Assembly: GCA_006176705.1 (NCBI GenBank)
Contig: QRFJ01000058.1
Span: 434,001 to 498,000, forward strand
DNA from: Cocos nucifera
Lineage: Eukaryota > Streptophyta > Magnoliopsida > Arecales > Arecaceae
Length of the DNA: 64,000 nucleotides
Direction of reading: 5' to 3'
Under the pieces are notes generated by a model. The model was not told the DNA's origin, searched no databases, and worked only from the letters and a program-made list of their open reading frames with translations. Shown here piece by piece: positions 11,479 to 24,144 of this stretch; the stretch's first letter is position 1, and each line of letters opens with the position of its first letter. A program made the translations under genes and the position numbers.

Positions 11479-13079
11479 CAAACTCTCTATAGATGGTGCC
11501 ATAGATGGATAGGCCCAAACTCTTTAGCACCAAAGAGTCCATCACCATCAAACAATCCCTGGAGTCCCATCTATATGGGACTCCTCCATTTTTCTCCATG
11601 TGCACACGCCAACTACGGCCATGCGCACATTCTTATGTGTGAAATTCAAGGGGGTGTGCATCCGAAGAAGATGTCCAAAGGGGGCACATGCTCCTGCCTC
11701 TTTCTTTCCTACATTGAGACATCTCATGTCTCAGCAGTGACAGAAAATGGCAGGTGGCAATAGGAATTAACAGGTATTATCTTATTTCCATCTAATGGAT
11801 TAAGACATTTCTTTTTTGACCTAGATAAGCTCCAGTCAGACAAAGACAAACCCATATAGGGTTCTCTAATGAGCCTAAATCAATTTAGCTCAATCGAGAT
11901 GAACCAGAAAGACTACAGAAGCAAAAGGTTAGGTTCAATCGTGTGCTAGCATGATTTCTTTGAACCTAATTGGATCTAATCCAAATCAATCAAACTGGGT
12001 TAGCTTGATTGATCACTTCCAAACCCAAACCCTTATTTGTGTGATCTAGTTATGTTTAGTTTCGTATGTTAATGAGATATGTTGCGATCTCCATCAACGA
12101 CATCATCGAAACATCTTTCAATGAATCAAAACTTTTCCAATTCTTATAATTAGAATGATTAATCATCAAAATCATTCTAATTGCTTCCAAAATCTACTAG
12201 TAACACCTAGCAGTATATGGTAACAAGCTATCAAAATCGAAAGAGAACCTCTCAGTGCAGCTACCTATGTGATTGGGTTATTCTATCCTTAGCCCCGACA
12301 GGATTAGGGTTAAAGCGAACTCGTCAAACCCAATATCCATCATATAAATTAATCATTCGATTCAAGTCTGATGTGAAATCCTAATAGAAACTCTTTCTAT
12401 CACCTTCACACTGCCATGGTCATGGGCTTATGGACTCAATCTCATGATCATCATAGGGCTTCTCCTCATCTACCAAGGTAGATAGATTCTTTATTAGTGC
12501 AATTCAATTTCTACAATGAATATGCTATAGCCAACATACACCTTAGGATTCTGAATGACTAGAAGACCAAGTTATGGTATAGTCAAACTATAACATCCTC
12601 AAGGTAAACTGTCGATGCACCTTAAATCAAAGAATCAGACACACCACTGCAACATTGAGCCTGTCATCGATGAGAAGGTAGACTTTCTTATGACTGCTCA
12701 AGGTGGTCACGCTCAGTGCCCTCGTTCTCTAACGAGTACTTATACTCTCGCTTCAGTGTCTCCACATCGTAGACTCAAGACTCATCTATCCTAGAAAAGC
12801 GATTGTAGACCAACCTTCTAGATCAATCACCATCCTCGTGACGATCCTATGGTCAGGAGCAGTTTATGAGTTAATTATGAAAATTCATGCCTTAAATTTT
12901 TAACTCTTGAAAATATGAATTACCATTAACTCAAGGGATATATCATAGACACTTTAAATACACACTATGATAGAAAATTAACTCTTTTATTAATTTATAG
13001 TTAAAATTATAAAATTGCTCCTAGAAGTGTATTACAAGTGTTAGCCAATCTGATTTTTAGGGCACACATCTAACAAACT

Positions 13080-13700
13080 CCCACTTGACCTAAAGGCAAT
13101 TGGCTACAAATTTAAGTCCCATCATCTCAAGGTAGGCATCGATCTTCTATTATCCCAACAGCTTTGTTAGTGGGTCAATCGCATTATTTGCGGTGTCGAC
13201 TCTCTTGACCTCGACGTATCCCTTCTCAAGGTAATTGCAGATCAGCTGGAATCGCTACTCAATGTGCTTGGATTTCTGATGAGATCTCAGCTCCTTAGCA
13301 AGGGCTATGGTGCTATTGTTGTTGTAGTACAGAGGAACGACATCCGATGGCATCACTCCAAGCTCTATGGTGAACTTCTTATACCAGAATGTCTCCTTCA
13401 TAGCTTTCGATGCAGCGATGTATTCTGCTTCCATGGTGAAATCTGCTATCACCATCTGCTTGGAACTCTTCCAGCTAGCACCGCCACCATTACATACAAA
13501 TAGACTTTCAGATGTCGACTTTCAATCATCTATATCGGACATAAAATTCGAGTCTGTAAACCCCTGAACCTAGACTTCTCTATTACCAAAGACTAGAAAC
13601 ATATCCTTAGTCCTTCTCAAGTACTTAAGGATACACTTCACAGAAGTCCAGTACTCTTCGCCTGGATTCGACTGATACCTGCTTATGACACTCACAGCAT
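13080..13700 (-). pseudogene. copia B RNase H
   Basis: Minus-strand motifs are IADFTMEAEYIAASKAMKE and YYNNNSTIALAKELRSHQKSKHIE (13255-13455). In active relatives the second reads YCDNNGAIALAK, so the catalytic Asp is Asn here (GAC to AAC, again a transition). More frames hold the remaining pieces. It follows RT and ends close to the LTR. Confidence 0.8.
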
Positions 13701-13713
13701 TGGCAATATTAGG

Positions 13714-14640
13714 TCATGTACATAGCATGGCATACATGAGGCTCCCTATTGTCGAAGCATAAGGGATATTTCTTATGCATTCAATCTCCTCAGATGTGCT
13801 AGAGTATATCTTCTTGGAGAGATGAATGCCATGTCTAAAAGGTACTAGACCCCTTTTAGAGTTTTTCATGTTAAACATTTTTAGCACCTTCTCTATGTAC
13901 ATCTTCTGTGAAAGTTCTAGCATCCTATTCAGTCTATCCCTATAGATCTTTATTCTCAGAATAAAGGATGCTTCTTCTAGATTTTTCATAGAGAATTTTT
14001 TTGACAGCCATATTTTGACCCTGGTTAACATGAGAATATCATTTCCAATTAGAAGGATGTCATCCACATACAATACAAGAAAGGCAACAGTGCACCTACT
14101 AATCTTTTTGAAAATAAATGGCTCCTCTGCATTTTTGATGAAACCAAATGATTTGATTACATCATTGAAACGAGCATTCCAACTCCGAGATACTCGCTTA
14201 AGTCTATATATGGACCTTTGCAGCTTGCATACCTTGTGATCACTATCATTGGATGTGAAACCAAGCTGCTATTCTATATAGATATCTTCCTCAAGATATC
14301 CATTTAAGAATGTTGTTTTCACGTCCATCTATCATATTTCATATTTGAAATAGGCTACAATAGCAAGCAATATGTGGATGGATTTAAGCATGGCCACTAG
14401 CAAAAAGATATCCTAATAGTCAATGCCTTCATGCTGACTATATCCTTTCACTACAAGCCTTGCTTTGAATGTCTCAACATTTTCATCAGCACCTATCTTT
14501 CTCTGAAGATCCATTTACACCCAACAGGTACTATACCTTCAGGTGGATCTACTAAGGTCCAGACTTGGTTCAAGTGCATTGAGTCAATCTCTGACTTCTA
14601 TGCCTCTAACTATTTTTTAGAGTCGATATCTAATATTGCC
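13714..14640 (-). pseudogene. copia B reverse transcriptase
   Basis: The catalytic YVDDILLIGND lies at 14042-14073, with the downstream LSQKMYIEKVLKMFNMKNSKRGLVPF and GSLMYAMLCT motifs to 13714. Upstream pieces lie in the other frames: LKSIHILLAIVAYFKYEI near 14380 and VCKLQRSIYRLK near 14225. RT copies the RNA into DNA inside the particle; here frameshifts and stops separate the parts. The integrase fragment lies upstream on the same strand. Confidence 0.85.
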
Positions 14641-14899
14641 TCATCATAGATATTGGAATCATCATCATAAACCCCATTTTTCATGAGAAATATTTTCTCA
14701 ATATCTTCTAAAATAGTACCTAAGTACATTTTAGGAGGATGAAAAATTCTAGTTAATTTTCGAGGTGAAGGAGGTAGTGTTTAGACTGACTCAATCTGAT
14801 TGGGTTTCATAGATTCCTTAACTCATTGTTGTTTGAAGACCTTTTTCTTTTGCCTGATCTATCTTTCGATGCCACCATCTTGAATAAATTATTTTTTAA

Positions 14900-15785
14900 G
14901 AAAAATAATATGTCAACTCACAATCACATTGTGATCTTCTGAAAAATAGAAATAATATCCTAACGACTCTTTAGGATATCCAATGAACTAAGCTCTAAAG
15001 GACCTAGACTCTAACTTATCCTCCTGCTATCTCTTGACATGAGCTAGATAACCCCAAATTCTGAGGTGACTCAAATTTGATTTCTTACCATGCAATATCT
15101 CATATGGTGGGATAGGAATGGTTCTAGAATGAACCCTATTTAGTAAATATATTATGGTCATAAGACTATGTCCCCAAAGAAATTAGGGGAGGTCAATGAA
15201 GCTCATCATGGATTGGACCATATCTAATAGGATCCGATATCTTCATTCTAAAATCCCATTGAGTTAAGGCATTCTAGGTGGAGTCTATTGTGAGACTATG
15301 TCATTTTCTTTGAGATAGTTTAGGAATTTCCGACTAAGATATTCACCTTCTCAATCTGATCGAAGAACCTTAATAGATTTTTCTATTTATTTTTCTACTT
15401 TAAGTCTGAATTCTTTAAACTTTTCAAAGGCTTCTGATTTATGTTGCATCAAATACACATACACATACTGAGATAAATTATCAGTAAAGGTGATGAAGTA
15501 GATATAATTACCTCTGACTAGCATATCAAATGGGCCACACACATCTATATATACCAGGATAAGTAGGTCTGTGGCCTTTTTCCTATGTCCTATAAAAGGA
15601 AGCTTGGTCATTTTGCCATGAAGGCATGATTCACAAATTGGATATGACTCAGAAGTCAACAGACTCAATAGTCCAAATTTCTTCAATTTGTTAATCATGT
15701 CTTCCACTATATGACCTAGCCTAAGGTGCCAAAGATATCTATCATTTAGACTATCTCTAGATCGCTTTGATCCTATGGCATTCAT
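14900..15785 (-). pseudogene. copia B integrase
   Basis: It opens with RYLWHLRLGHI (the GAG-pre-integrase His segment) and CESCLHGKMTKLPF (Cys pair). The core follows with VYIDVCGPFD (first Asp) and TDNLSQYVYVYLMQHKSEAFEKFKEFRLKVEK; the frame breaks at 15387. Downstream the second Asp region (SDXGGEY type) and the SHLRIWGYLAHVKR C-terminal text near 15050 are in other frames with stops. Confidence 0.8.
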
Positions 15786-16258
15786 GTTTTGCTCGATATT
15801 AAAAACAAAAATATCAATATGTAATTGATAGAGACCATTTATAAAAAACCACTTACAATTTTATTTCTTTCAAAAAGAATATTATAATGGTCCTTAAGAA
15901 AATTAATTACATAGCCTTCCTATGCTAAACATGAAACAGAAATCAAATTTTTGCTTACTGTAGGTACACAAAAATAGCCCCTAAGTACTAAATCTAATCC
16001 TGATGGTAGTCAAAGAGGATAAGTTTTTACGACCATAGCAGTAACTCTTGCTCCATTCTCGACATACAGGATCATCTCACCATCCCTCAGCCTCCTGCTC
16101 TCCTCAAGACCCTGCATAAAAGTGCACAAGTGAGCACTCAAATCAGAGTCAAGTACCCAACTAGATGCTGAAGAAATCGTAAGGTTAAATTCTATAACGA
16201 GCATACCTCTAGAAGAATCTGCCTCCTTCTTGTTCTTCAGGCTGACCAGGTACAAAGG
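15786..16258 (-). pseudogene. copia B protease
   Basis: The segment SSWVLDSDLSAHLCTFMQGLEESRRL (16010-16255) is the copia aspartic protease. The catalytic motif D-S-G of the family is D-S-D here, a single G-to-A change, so the site is altered. RDGEMILYVENGARVTAMVV follows as in relatives. It lies between the gag zinc knuckle and integrase. Confidence 0.75.
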
Positions 16259-16458
16259 ATAGTGTCACTTTCAATGGCCGTCGGTATTGCAATGAAAATA
16301 TTTTTTCTTATCTGCAGCCTTCTTCTTCTTCCCACCTTCAGTCTTTTACTTCTTTGCAGACTTCTTCTTCTTTCTGAAAGATATTCTTTTGGAGAAAGTC
16401 CACTTCATAGCAAGCACTGAGCTCTTTGAACCTTTCAAAGAGAGTTAGCAGTCATCGG

Positions 16459-17338
16459 TGTTGTTCCTACGGCTGCTCGAAGACACAGCCATAGATCCAA
16501 TCTCTTGCGTGAACCTGGGTGTTAATCCAGCAAACTGAAGAAGATCTAAGAAAGATGAAAGAAACTAGGGTTTTGATGTTAGAACCAGAGAGAAGAGAGA
16601 AGAGAGTTAGGGAGAAAAGCTCAATTGTATTCACTTCTCTTGTAAAAGTTATAATGTCCTGGTTTATATACCCTAAATTTCTCACATTAATCCTAATAAA
16701 CCATAGCTTAAAAACTCCCTTAGGCTAACCCAATACATGAAAGCACTCACCGAGCCCAAGTCTCACATGCTCTCATCCCCTGGATCTAATTTCAATCCAT
16801 ACATGATTTAGGCCCCTTAAGACATCTCAAACCAGGCCTTAAGACACCTAGGATCAATCTAGACCCTAGCCCAAAATAGATCCTCACGTAATTTTGCCCG
16901 TGCACTGAGTCGGCTCAGTCTCAGTACTAAGCTAGCTATGTTCCACTAGGTCGGCTCAGTCTGAAACTGAGCTGGCCCAGTCTTGTGCCATGCCAGCAAT
17001 CCCGAACGTGCAGCTCTCTATTTTGCCTGTGCACTGAGACTTAGCCGATTCAATTTTGGATTGAGCCGACTAACCTACAGAAAATATTTTTTCTATAGTC
17101 TTGATTCTTCGACTTTGCTTTGTTGTTCCACCTTGAATCCCAGGTCTCCGAAGCACCAACCAAGTCCCTTGAGATCCTTAATATCCGAACCTCAAGCCCA
17201 TGGAGAGCTACATGCCACCTCAATCCTAGGACAACTCCTATCCTAATCCTAGGACCACACCTATCCTAGCCTCCCCGGAGCCCTCACCCTGGCTCCACCT
17301 ATGGCCTCCCAAGGCTTGGGAGCACCACACCACCTACA
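16459..17338 (-). repeat. 3' LTR of TR-GAG-like copy 2
   Basis: On + it runs from TGTTGTTCC to CCTACA. It pairs with 18994-19853; shared phrases include GAGAGAAGAGAGAAGAGAG-type purine text and the GCCGGCTCAGT motifs. Confidence 0.85.
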
Positions 17339-17989
17339 ATCTCCATCTTGATGCACCTAAGCCTTGGCACACCTGGCAACATCCTCCTGCACGATCCTAC
17401 TATCCCTGCATGTCTTGATAGCACCTCGTGCCCACCTTGCCACTGCCATTCTTCTTCAACTATTGAGCTTCCTTTGAGGCCTTTGGGATGACTGCCTCCA
17501 CCGCTGAAGTCCTTGGTTTGTTTCTCTGCACCACCTTTGGAGTTGTAGGTATCCTTCTGCTTGGCAGCTGCATCACTTTTCTGAAACTTTCCTAAAGATC
17601 ATGCAACGTTCCTTTACCGGCACTCGCCACATATCCTGATGCTCCACCTGATACTATCCCCTCAGAGCAATACCTATCTTCCTGCGCAATCCTCTCCACC
17701 TGGATCTGTATAGTCCCAACATTGGTGCTGGAATATAGGTCCTTCCTCTGCACCCTTCTACTCTGAACCCATGTCATAGCTTCCTCCACCCATGAAGCCA
17801 CCTCTGTTTGGTGCTCCACCTAGAGCTAAAGTCTTCCTGATACCGCAGAAGTCGACTCTATCTCCGAGTCCCCTGAGGCCAACCACCCAATGCTACACTA
17901 TTGGGCCTACCGTTGTACCTCGAATACTGTTGCTGCCCCTTTGGATCCTCTGCACTCCACAGACCTGTCCGAAACCATCTTAGATATAT

Positions 17990-18830
17990 CACACCCTACG
18001 GGCTCCTCTGAGACCACCAAGATTTTATCTGAATCTTCACTTTCAGCAACTGTACTAATGAAATCTGAGCTTTCTCCTCTCTTGCACTTCTTCCAAAGTG
18101 GACACTTCCACTTAAAGTGTCCTGCTTCTCCACATTTGAACCATCTCTTGGACTCCTTGTTTCCCTTCTATTCATCCTTCTTCTCTTTTCTGTGCTTCTC
18201 TGAAATCGCAAGACTCTCCTAGAAGACCTCCCTCTTCGTCATCCATTTTTCCTACTCGTTGGACCTAAGCACTGATACAATCTCCTCATACACTAGTGTC
18301 TCCTTACCATACAGCAAAGTTGTCACCAATGGATCGAAGCTCTTAGATAGCAAACACAGCAATAATAGACTTTGATCTTCCTCTTCTAAATCTACCCCTA
18401 TATTGAGCAAGTTCAGGCTCATCTGATCAAACCACTGAATATGTCCTGCAACATCCTCGCCTTCCTACATCGAAAGGCTATACAGTTGCTTCTTCAACAT
18501 CAACTTGTTGCACATATTCTTTTTCATGTACAACTACTACAACCTTGACCATAATCCCTTGGATGTTCTCTCCTCCAACACACCATACAAAATCTCATCC
18601 ACCAAACAAGCCCTAATCATGGTACATGCCCTTTTCTCCAAGGACACCCACTCCTTATCTATGATCTCCTTCGGTCTATCTTCTAAGATCGAATCCAATC
18701 TCATCTGAACTAGCAGATCCTCCATCCTTACCATCCATATCATAAAACTTTTCTTTCTATTAAACTTCTCTAATCCTACCTTCAATCCATTATTTTCCAC
18801 GATCAATCCAAATCAAATAATAGCAAACAG
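17990..18830 (-). pseudogene. gag of TR-GAG-like copy 2
   Basis: Minus-strand 18537-18806 reads LEKFNRKKSFMIWMVRMEDL then DKEWVSLEKRACTMIRACL and ADEILYGVL-like text, the classic copia gag N-terminal domain. Its capsid-like region runs on through broken frames to a zinc knuckle near 18090-18140: WFKCGEAGHFKWKC, where the first Cys of CX2CX4HX4C is Trp. About 600 bp beyond, to the LTR, has no recognisable protease or pol. Gag would let it share particles with an autonomous partner. Confidence 0.8.
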
Positions 18831-18981
18831 GTAGATTTGAGAAATACCTTGACTAGGGATGGTGGACAGCAGTCCTATGATCTCTTTCTTCCTTACAAAG
18901 CCTAGAGAAAGCCTTTAGATCTGAATCTTGCTGCTGATCTCTACTAAAAATTGATCTTCTTCCTCCTTCATGCTCAACTGA

Positions 18982-18993
18982 GCTTTGATACTA
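18982..18993 (-). promoter_or_regulatory. primer binding site of TR-GAG-like copy 2
   Basis: The minus strand reads TAGTATCAAAGC, two transitions away from TGGTATCAGAGC, and lies flush with the LTR boundary at 18994. Confidence 0.75.
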
Positions 18994-19853
18994 ATTATTT
19001 TTTCTATGGCTGCTCGAAGTCACAGCCATAGATCCGATCTCTTGCGTGAACCTGAGTGTTAATCCAGCAAATTGAAGAAGATCCAAGAAAGATGAGAGAA
19101 GCTAGGGTTTTGGTGTTAGAACCAGAGAGAAGAGAGAAGAGAGTTAGGGAGAAAAGCTTAATTGTATTCACTTCTATTGTAAAAGTTACAATATCCTGAT
19201 TTATATACTCTATAGTTTCCACATGAACCCTAATAAACCACAACTTAAAAACTTTCTTAGGCTAACCTAATACATAAAAGCACTCACCAAACCTAAGTCT
19301 CATATGCTCTCATCCCCTGGATCTAATCCCAATCCATACATGAATTAGCCCCCTTAAAACCTCTCAAACCAGGCCTTAAGACCCCTAGGATCAATCCAAA
19401 CCCTAGTCCAAAATAAACCCTCGCATAACTCTACCCGCGCATTGAGCTAGCTAAGTTCCACTAAGTTGGCTTAGTCTGAAACTGAGCCGGCCTAGTCCTG
19501 TGCCGTGCCAACAATCCCGAACGTGCAGCTCTCTATTTTGCCTGTGCACTGAAACTTAGCCAACCCAATTTTGGACTGAGCCGGCTAACCTGTAGAAAAT
19601 GTCCTTTCTACAGTCTTGATTCTCCGACTTTGGTTTTTTGCTCCACCTTGAATCTCAGATCTTCGAAGCACCAACCAAGCCCCTTGAGGCCCTTAATACC
19701 CGAACCTCAAGCCCGTGGAGAGCTACATGCCGCCTCCATCTTAGGATAACTTTTGTTCTAGCCCTAGGACCACACCTATCCTAGCCTCCCCAGAGCCCTC
19801 AACCCTAGCTCCGTCATGGCCTCCCAAGGCTTGGGAGCACCACACCACCTACA
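18994..19853 (-). repeat. 5' LTR of TR-GAG-like copy 2
   Basis: It aligns with 16459-17338, with moderate divergence and a missing block of the GAGCCGGCTCAG text near 19445. It starts TGTAGGTGG on the minus strand. Confidence 0.85.
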
Positions 19854-20440
19854 ACCGGCAAGTTCATCAATTCGGCTAGAGTACATTGCAGTTTATGCAT
19901 ATGGAAGTTCATGATGAACTATCCATATGCATCAGTCAACGACTATAAGATCACATCAATTTGCAAGTCCCTACCTAGCTTGACATCGAGCTTCTCAAGC
20001 TCTTCTAAGTTCTTGATTATTATCAGATAATTATCTTGGACTGACTGTCCATCATGCATTTGAGCCTTAAAAAATCTTCTAGTGACTTGATACTTGGCTA
20101 CGCGACTCTCCTCACTAAATAACTCTTATAGGTGAGCCAACATTTGGTAAGCAGTCTTGATGTCGTCATGTTGGTACTAAAGCTCATCAGACATTGAGCC
20201 CAACATGTAGTACCTAGCTTTATTGTCTTCATCCATCCATTTTTCAAAGATGCTCTCTGTTCAGTGGATAGACGAGCTGATAGGGTGGGAGGTTCCTGAT
20301 CCAATACATGAGTCAGCTTTTCGAGACCCAAACTAATTTTATAGTTTCGAAGCCAATCCTTGTAATTAGATTCAGTCAATCTATGGATATCCAAGATACG
20401 GGCTAGTGGGTTGGACGCAAATATTTTTCTATAGAGAGTT

Positions 20441-22293
20441 AAAATTTCAAGTTAGATTTTATAATTTGACTTAACCAATTTATTTAGAATTTTATTTTTA
20501 AAAAATTAGGCTTTTACTATTTTCTTGGATTCTTATACTTTCTTGATAGAGATGCAAAAATCTCTGCGATCAATTAATTTTTAATGAATAGTGCAGTCCC
20601 ACCGAGTGGCTCACCACCTCATCTAATAGTTATTAGTGATGGAACAATCGATAAGTGGACAACTCTTGCCCAATGATTCTTTAATTATGGTGCATCCAAA
20701 CCTGGTCTCTAATTCATGAAGCTCATCATGCCCGAAATATTACTCCACTTTTTAGTTAAGTCAGACCCAACATTTGCACGAATTGGATTCCTGATTGGAT
20801 CCCTCACTATATCCAAAATATTGAGCCCAACCCATCCTCCAACCCATAGCATCCAATGCCTAATAGATGTGGTTGCATCTTTTCAGTGCAACTGAACCAT
20901 TATATCCAACCAAGAACAATCAACCTCGAAAAGGGCCCATACATCTACAATGGTGGAAGATCTATGATTTAATATTTTTTCAGAAAGATTTGATTTAGGT
21001 CTCTTTAAACTTGACTTGACTTAGTCATAATAATTATGACTAATCTAATGGCATGGATTAGCTCGTCAGAACTGGATTGACATAAATGATCAGGTAAGTA
21101 AGACCGGTTGAAGGGATATTCCATTAACTCGATAAGAATGCATTTAGGTCGAGTAGCTTCCAATTAAAAATTAGTCGGTCATATCTACCAAACTTACCTT
21201 AGATACCAATTTATCAAATCAGAACTAATCGGGTTAGCCTACAATCCAAGCTCGAACCACTGAGCCAAATTAGATCCTAACTTGGTTAACCATATGTGAA
21301 TGTGAGTCAACCTTGATCCAGACTTAATCCTATTAGATTGATCAATTTTAAGCACTCTTGATCCCACCTAATCAACTCTTATTCGGTTTGATTAATTGCT
21401 AGACCTAATTAAGCTACCCAAGCCCTAACCCAAATTTATGAAGGTATCTTAGATCTAAAAATTTATAATTTTTAGATCTAATTTATTTCATAATCTTAAT
21501 TCTGAATTAAGTTTGGGTTCATAAATAGAAACATGCAAAAATTTTAAGATTTCAGGATCTAAAATTTTGCAGAAAAGTAAATTTTTGATTTCTGATTAAG
21601 GACAAAGGTACAGCACCCCTACATGCTATAAGAGAATCCCATCGAATGAAAAGAGAGGGTATTTAAACCCTTCTTACTCTTATGATCGGACGGCCAAGAG
21701 AAATGCCTTAATCAGAAATAATAACTATACTACAAAATAATAAGATCTACAACATATATCTCATATAAAATCATAAATCTAATCATGCATGTTCTGTATA
21801 CATCTCATGTATCAAATATTAAAATACAAATGCATGCTTTCAGATCTAATAAATCATATATAAAATCTAAAAAATAAAATTTTAAATTGATCACATCAAA
21901 TAAAATCTATTTCAGATAAATCATAAAACTATTCTACAACTAGTCTAGGCATGCTTCATTTATATCTCATATAAAAATTAAAAATTTTATTTCTATTTTT
22001 AGATATAATTTTAATATTTATAATATCAAAAAATAAAAATAAAATGATCTAAAAAAAAATTTAATCATATCAAAAAAAAATTATACTAGACTACATATAG
22101 AACAATTCTACACCAAGTCTAGATATGCATCTCATACAAGATTGATATGAATCTAAAAATTTTAATTTTTTTGATTTTAGATCTAATCATATCTGATATG
22201 ACATCTAAAATTCTTAATATCATATCATAAATTATAATAAAAATTATATTTAAAATATATCTGAAGAACTGCAAATGCAGCTTTGATACCATT
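20441..22293 (-). other. copia B leader and primer site
   Basis: Non-coding leader aligned to copia A 5726-7307. The primer site at 22280-22291 reads TGGTATCAAAGC on the minus strand, one transition from the tRNA-Met consensus, followed by the same TT spacer before the LTR at 22294. I see no gene in this 1.85 kb. Confidence 0.8.
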
Positions 22294-23218
22294 TTAAGTA
22301 AAAACTATTTTTCTCACCATAGGATCGTTTAGATCCGATTAGATTTATTTGAATATTTTTAAAAAAAAATTTACTTAATCTAATTAGATTTGAGATATCT
22401 CAAATCTGATCCTATAGATCTAATATTAAAATAAAAATTAAAATTAAATCATATTTGATTTCATACCTTGTATGGGTAATTTGATTATCCTACCAATGAT
22501 CTAGATGTTCTCGAGGTTCTGGATCTTAGCCAACCAAGCGTCTGGCCTCTACCGATATCCACTCGAACTAGATCTAAAGATCTTTTTCTTTCAAATCATG
22601 ACTCCAAATATTTGATCTGGATCTGATCTAAAAAACCTTCAAAAGAGTCTTCAAAGGCAGCACGTTCGTCTCTCAAGCGAAAGTTGTCTTCTTCCTAATC
22701 TATGTGCCAAATCTCTGTAGAACTTTACTAGAATTGTGCCCAACTCCATGGGTGCGAAGAAGGGAGAGAGAGGATTAGAGAGAGGCATGGAAGAGAGGAG
22801 GGCAGCCTTGCGGCATGGTGGATGGGCAAATGGCTCTCAACCTTAGGTGCAGACAGGGTTTAAATAAATCCTATTACGCCATATAGTGCCACACAGGTCC
22901 AACCAATCAAATTGCTTGGATTAATCAGATCTTAATCTGATTGGTGGAGTGATGTAATCTAATCCAATTAGATTAGAGACTCCTCAAACTCTCCATAGGT
23001 GGTGCCATAGATGGATAGGCCCAAACCCTTTAGCACCTAAGAGTCCATCTCCATCAAACAATCCCTAGAGTTCCATCTGTATGGGACTCCTCCCTTTTTC
23101 TCCATGTGCGCACACCAACTAGGGGCGTGCGCACATTCTTGTGCATGAAATCCAAGGGGGCATGCACCCTAAGGAGATGTCCAAAGGGGGTGCACGCCCC
23201 CGCCTCTTTCTTTCTTGC
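22294..23218 (-). repeat. copia LTR B, low piece (925 bp)
   Basis: It begins TTAAGTAAAAAC on + (TGAAGGAAAAAC in LTR A). It matches LTR A to the point CCTCTTTCTTTC and then stops at the gypsy element G4. The missing remainder corresponds to 38671-40034; the two add to about 2.29 kb, so they are probably one LTR. Confidence 0.8.
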
Positions 23219-24023
23219 TATTGGGGATAAACCCCGCTCCCGCCGAAGTCCAGCCTGATGCTTAGCGTAATGCAACCGATAATCATGGAAGAGCTTCAAT
23301 GGCCAAACCTGAACCAAACTCCCTCCGCGCTCCTCTTTCAATCGGACTCCTATGGGAGCCAAACTCCTTTCGGATCTTCTTCTTCAGTCGGACTCCTACG
23401 GGAGCCAAACTCCCTCTGCACTCCTCCTTCAGTCGAACTCCTATGGGAGCCGAACTCCCTCTGGATCTCTCTCCTTCAGTCGGATTTCTAATGAAAGTCC
23501 AAACTCCTCTAGAGTCGATGTATGTCAAAGTTCTTCACCCCCCCATGCGGCCCCAGGCAGTTCGGTGTCGGATGACTACGGCCATCACTATCAGTCTGCC
23601 GCACACAACAACAATCTGCTATCCAACAATGATGGCTGTCACCATCAATCTACTGAAGATGGCATTACAGGCGGCGCCTTCCTTCATGACTGACTCCATC
23701 AGACTTCGAGCGGCCTGCTACCAGGCAGCTACAGCTGTCACCATCAATCCGTTATAAGCTCTGCCTATAAAAAGGAACCCTCTAGATATGTTTTCTCTAA
23801 GCTCTAAGCTCTAAGCTCTCCTCTCCCACTCAAAAACTCTATTGAACTCTTTTTCGAGCACTCCATTTTTGTTGCCTAGAAAGAGCTGACTTGATCGTCG
23901 GAGGGTCCTGCTGGAGCCACCACCACCAACTCTAATTAGGACTTTGTTTCGTAGGTCACCGACGGCGATCTCTTCCTCCTCCACTCTAGCTCATCCTGGC
24001 GTCAATCAGATTCTATGATAACA
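23219..24023 (+). repeat. G4 LTR 1
   Basis: It begins TATTGGGGATAAA and ends ATAACA; about 805 bp. It probably derives from a TGTTGGGG...CAACA form, with the TG changed to TA in both copies. CTATAAAAAGG near 23765 is a probable TATA box, followed by repeated AGCTCTA units. TGGCGCTAGAGGAAGGG at 24028 is the primer-like site; I do not assign the tRNA. Confidence 0.75.
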
Positions 24024-24144
24024 GAATTGGCGCTAGAGGAAGGGCCTGTTCTTGAGGCTCCCTTATTCTTAAAGGAGTGCTCAGTCAACCCTACCGACCT
24101 TCTTCTCTAAGATTCGTCTCTATCCTCTAACTCAATCCCAAGAA

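Larger units (their letters stand above)
7308..13075 (-). repeat. copia LTR A, shared by A and B, split by an insertion
   Basis: On + it runs from TGAAGG at 7308 to TAACA at 13075; on its own strand it begins TGTTAG and ends CCTTCA. The two pieces (7308-8004 and 11484-13075) add to about 2.29 kb, the length of the other copia LTRs here. Its low side has a primer site (so it is a 5' LTR for A) and its high side has a purine tract and RNase H (so it is a 3' LTR for B). One LTR serving two internal regions is a tandem recombination product. The insertion is the 8005-11478 element. Confidence 0.85.
16459..19853 (-). mobile_element. non-autonomous gag-only copia derivative (TR-GAG-like), copy 2
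   Basis: A complete 3.4 kb element: LTRs at 16459-17338 and 18994-19853, primer site next to the high LTR, purine tract AAGATGGAGAT (minus) next to the low LTR, and a 1.66 kb internal region with gag and nothing else. Flanks are ATCGG (16454-16458) and ACCGG (19854-19858), one mismatch. It interrupts the gag of copia B. The LTR body matches copy 1, but the LTR 3' ends of the two copies differ. Confidence 0.85.
16259..20440 (-). pseudogene. copia B gag, split by a nested element
   Basis: The N-terminal part (20098-20394) reads LTESNYKDWLRNYKISLGLEKLTHVLDQEPP, the standard Tork/Angela capsid start. A frameshift follows near 20230 and the C-terminal half continues to 19859. It is then interrupted by the element at 16459-19853 and resumes at 16458 with the basic region and the zinc knuckle HCNTDGHWK near 16260-16300. 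Gag packages the RNA into particles. Confidence 0.8.
13076..22293 (-). mobile_element. copia B internal region (Tork/Angela type)
   Basis: Read on the minus strand: primer site, long leader, gag (split by a TR-GAG-like element), protease, integrase, RT, RNase H, purine tract. Integrase before RT is the Ty1/copia order. The flanking LTRs are A (3') and B (5'). Every domain has stops or frameshifts, so it is dead, but the domain order is complete. AAGTGGGAGTT (minus strand) beside 13075 is the purine tract. Confidence 0.9.

Noticed and set aside
11449..11763. 104-residue frame spanning 11478
   Set aside because: It crosses the boundary between the nested element and the LTR, so it is an accident of insertion.
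23299..23757. 152-residue Pro/Ser-rich frame in G4 LTR 1
   Set aside because: It reads across LTR sequence; the matching place in LTR2 has different breaks. No protein family recognised.
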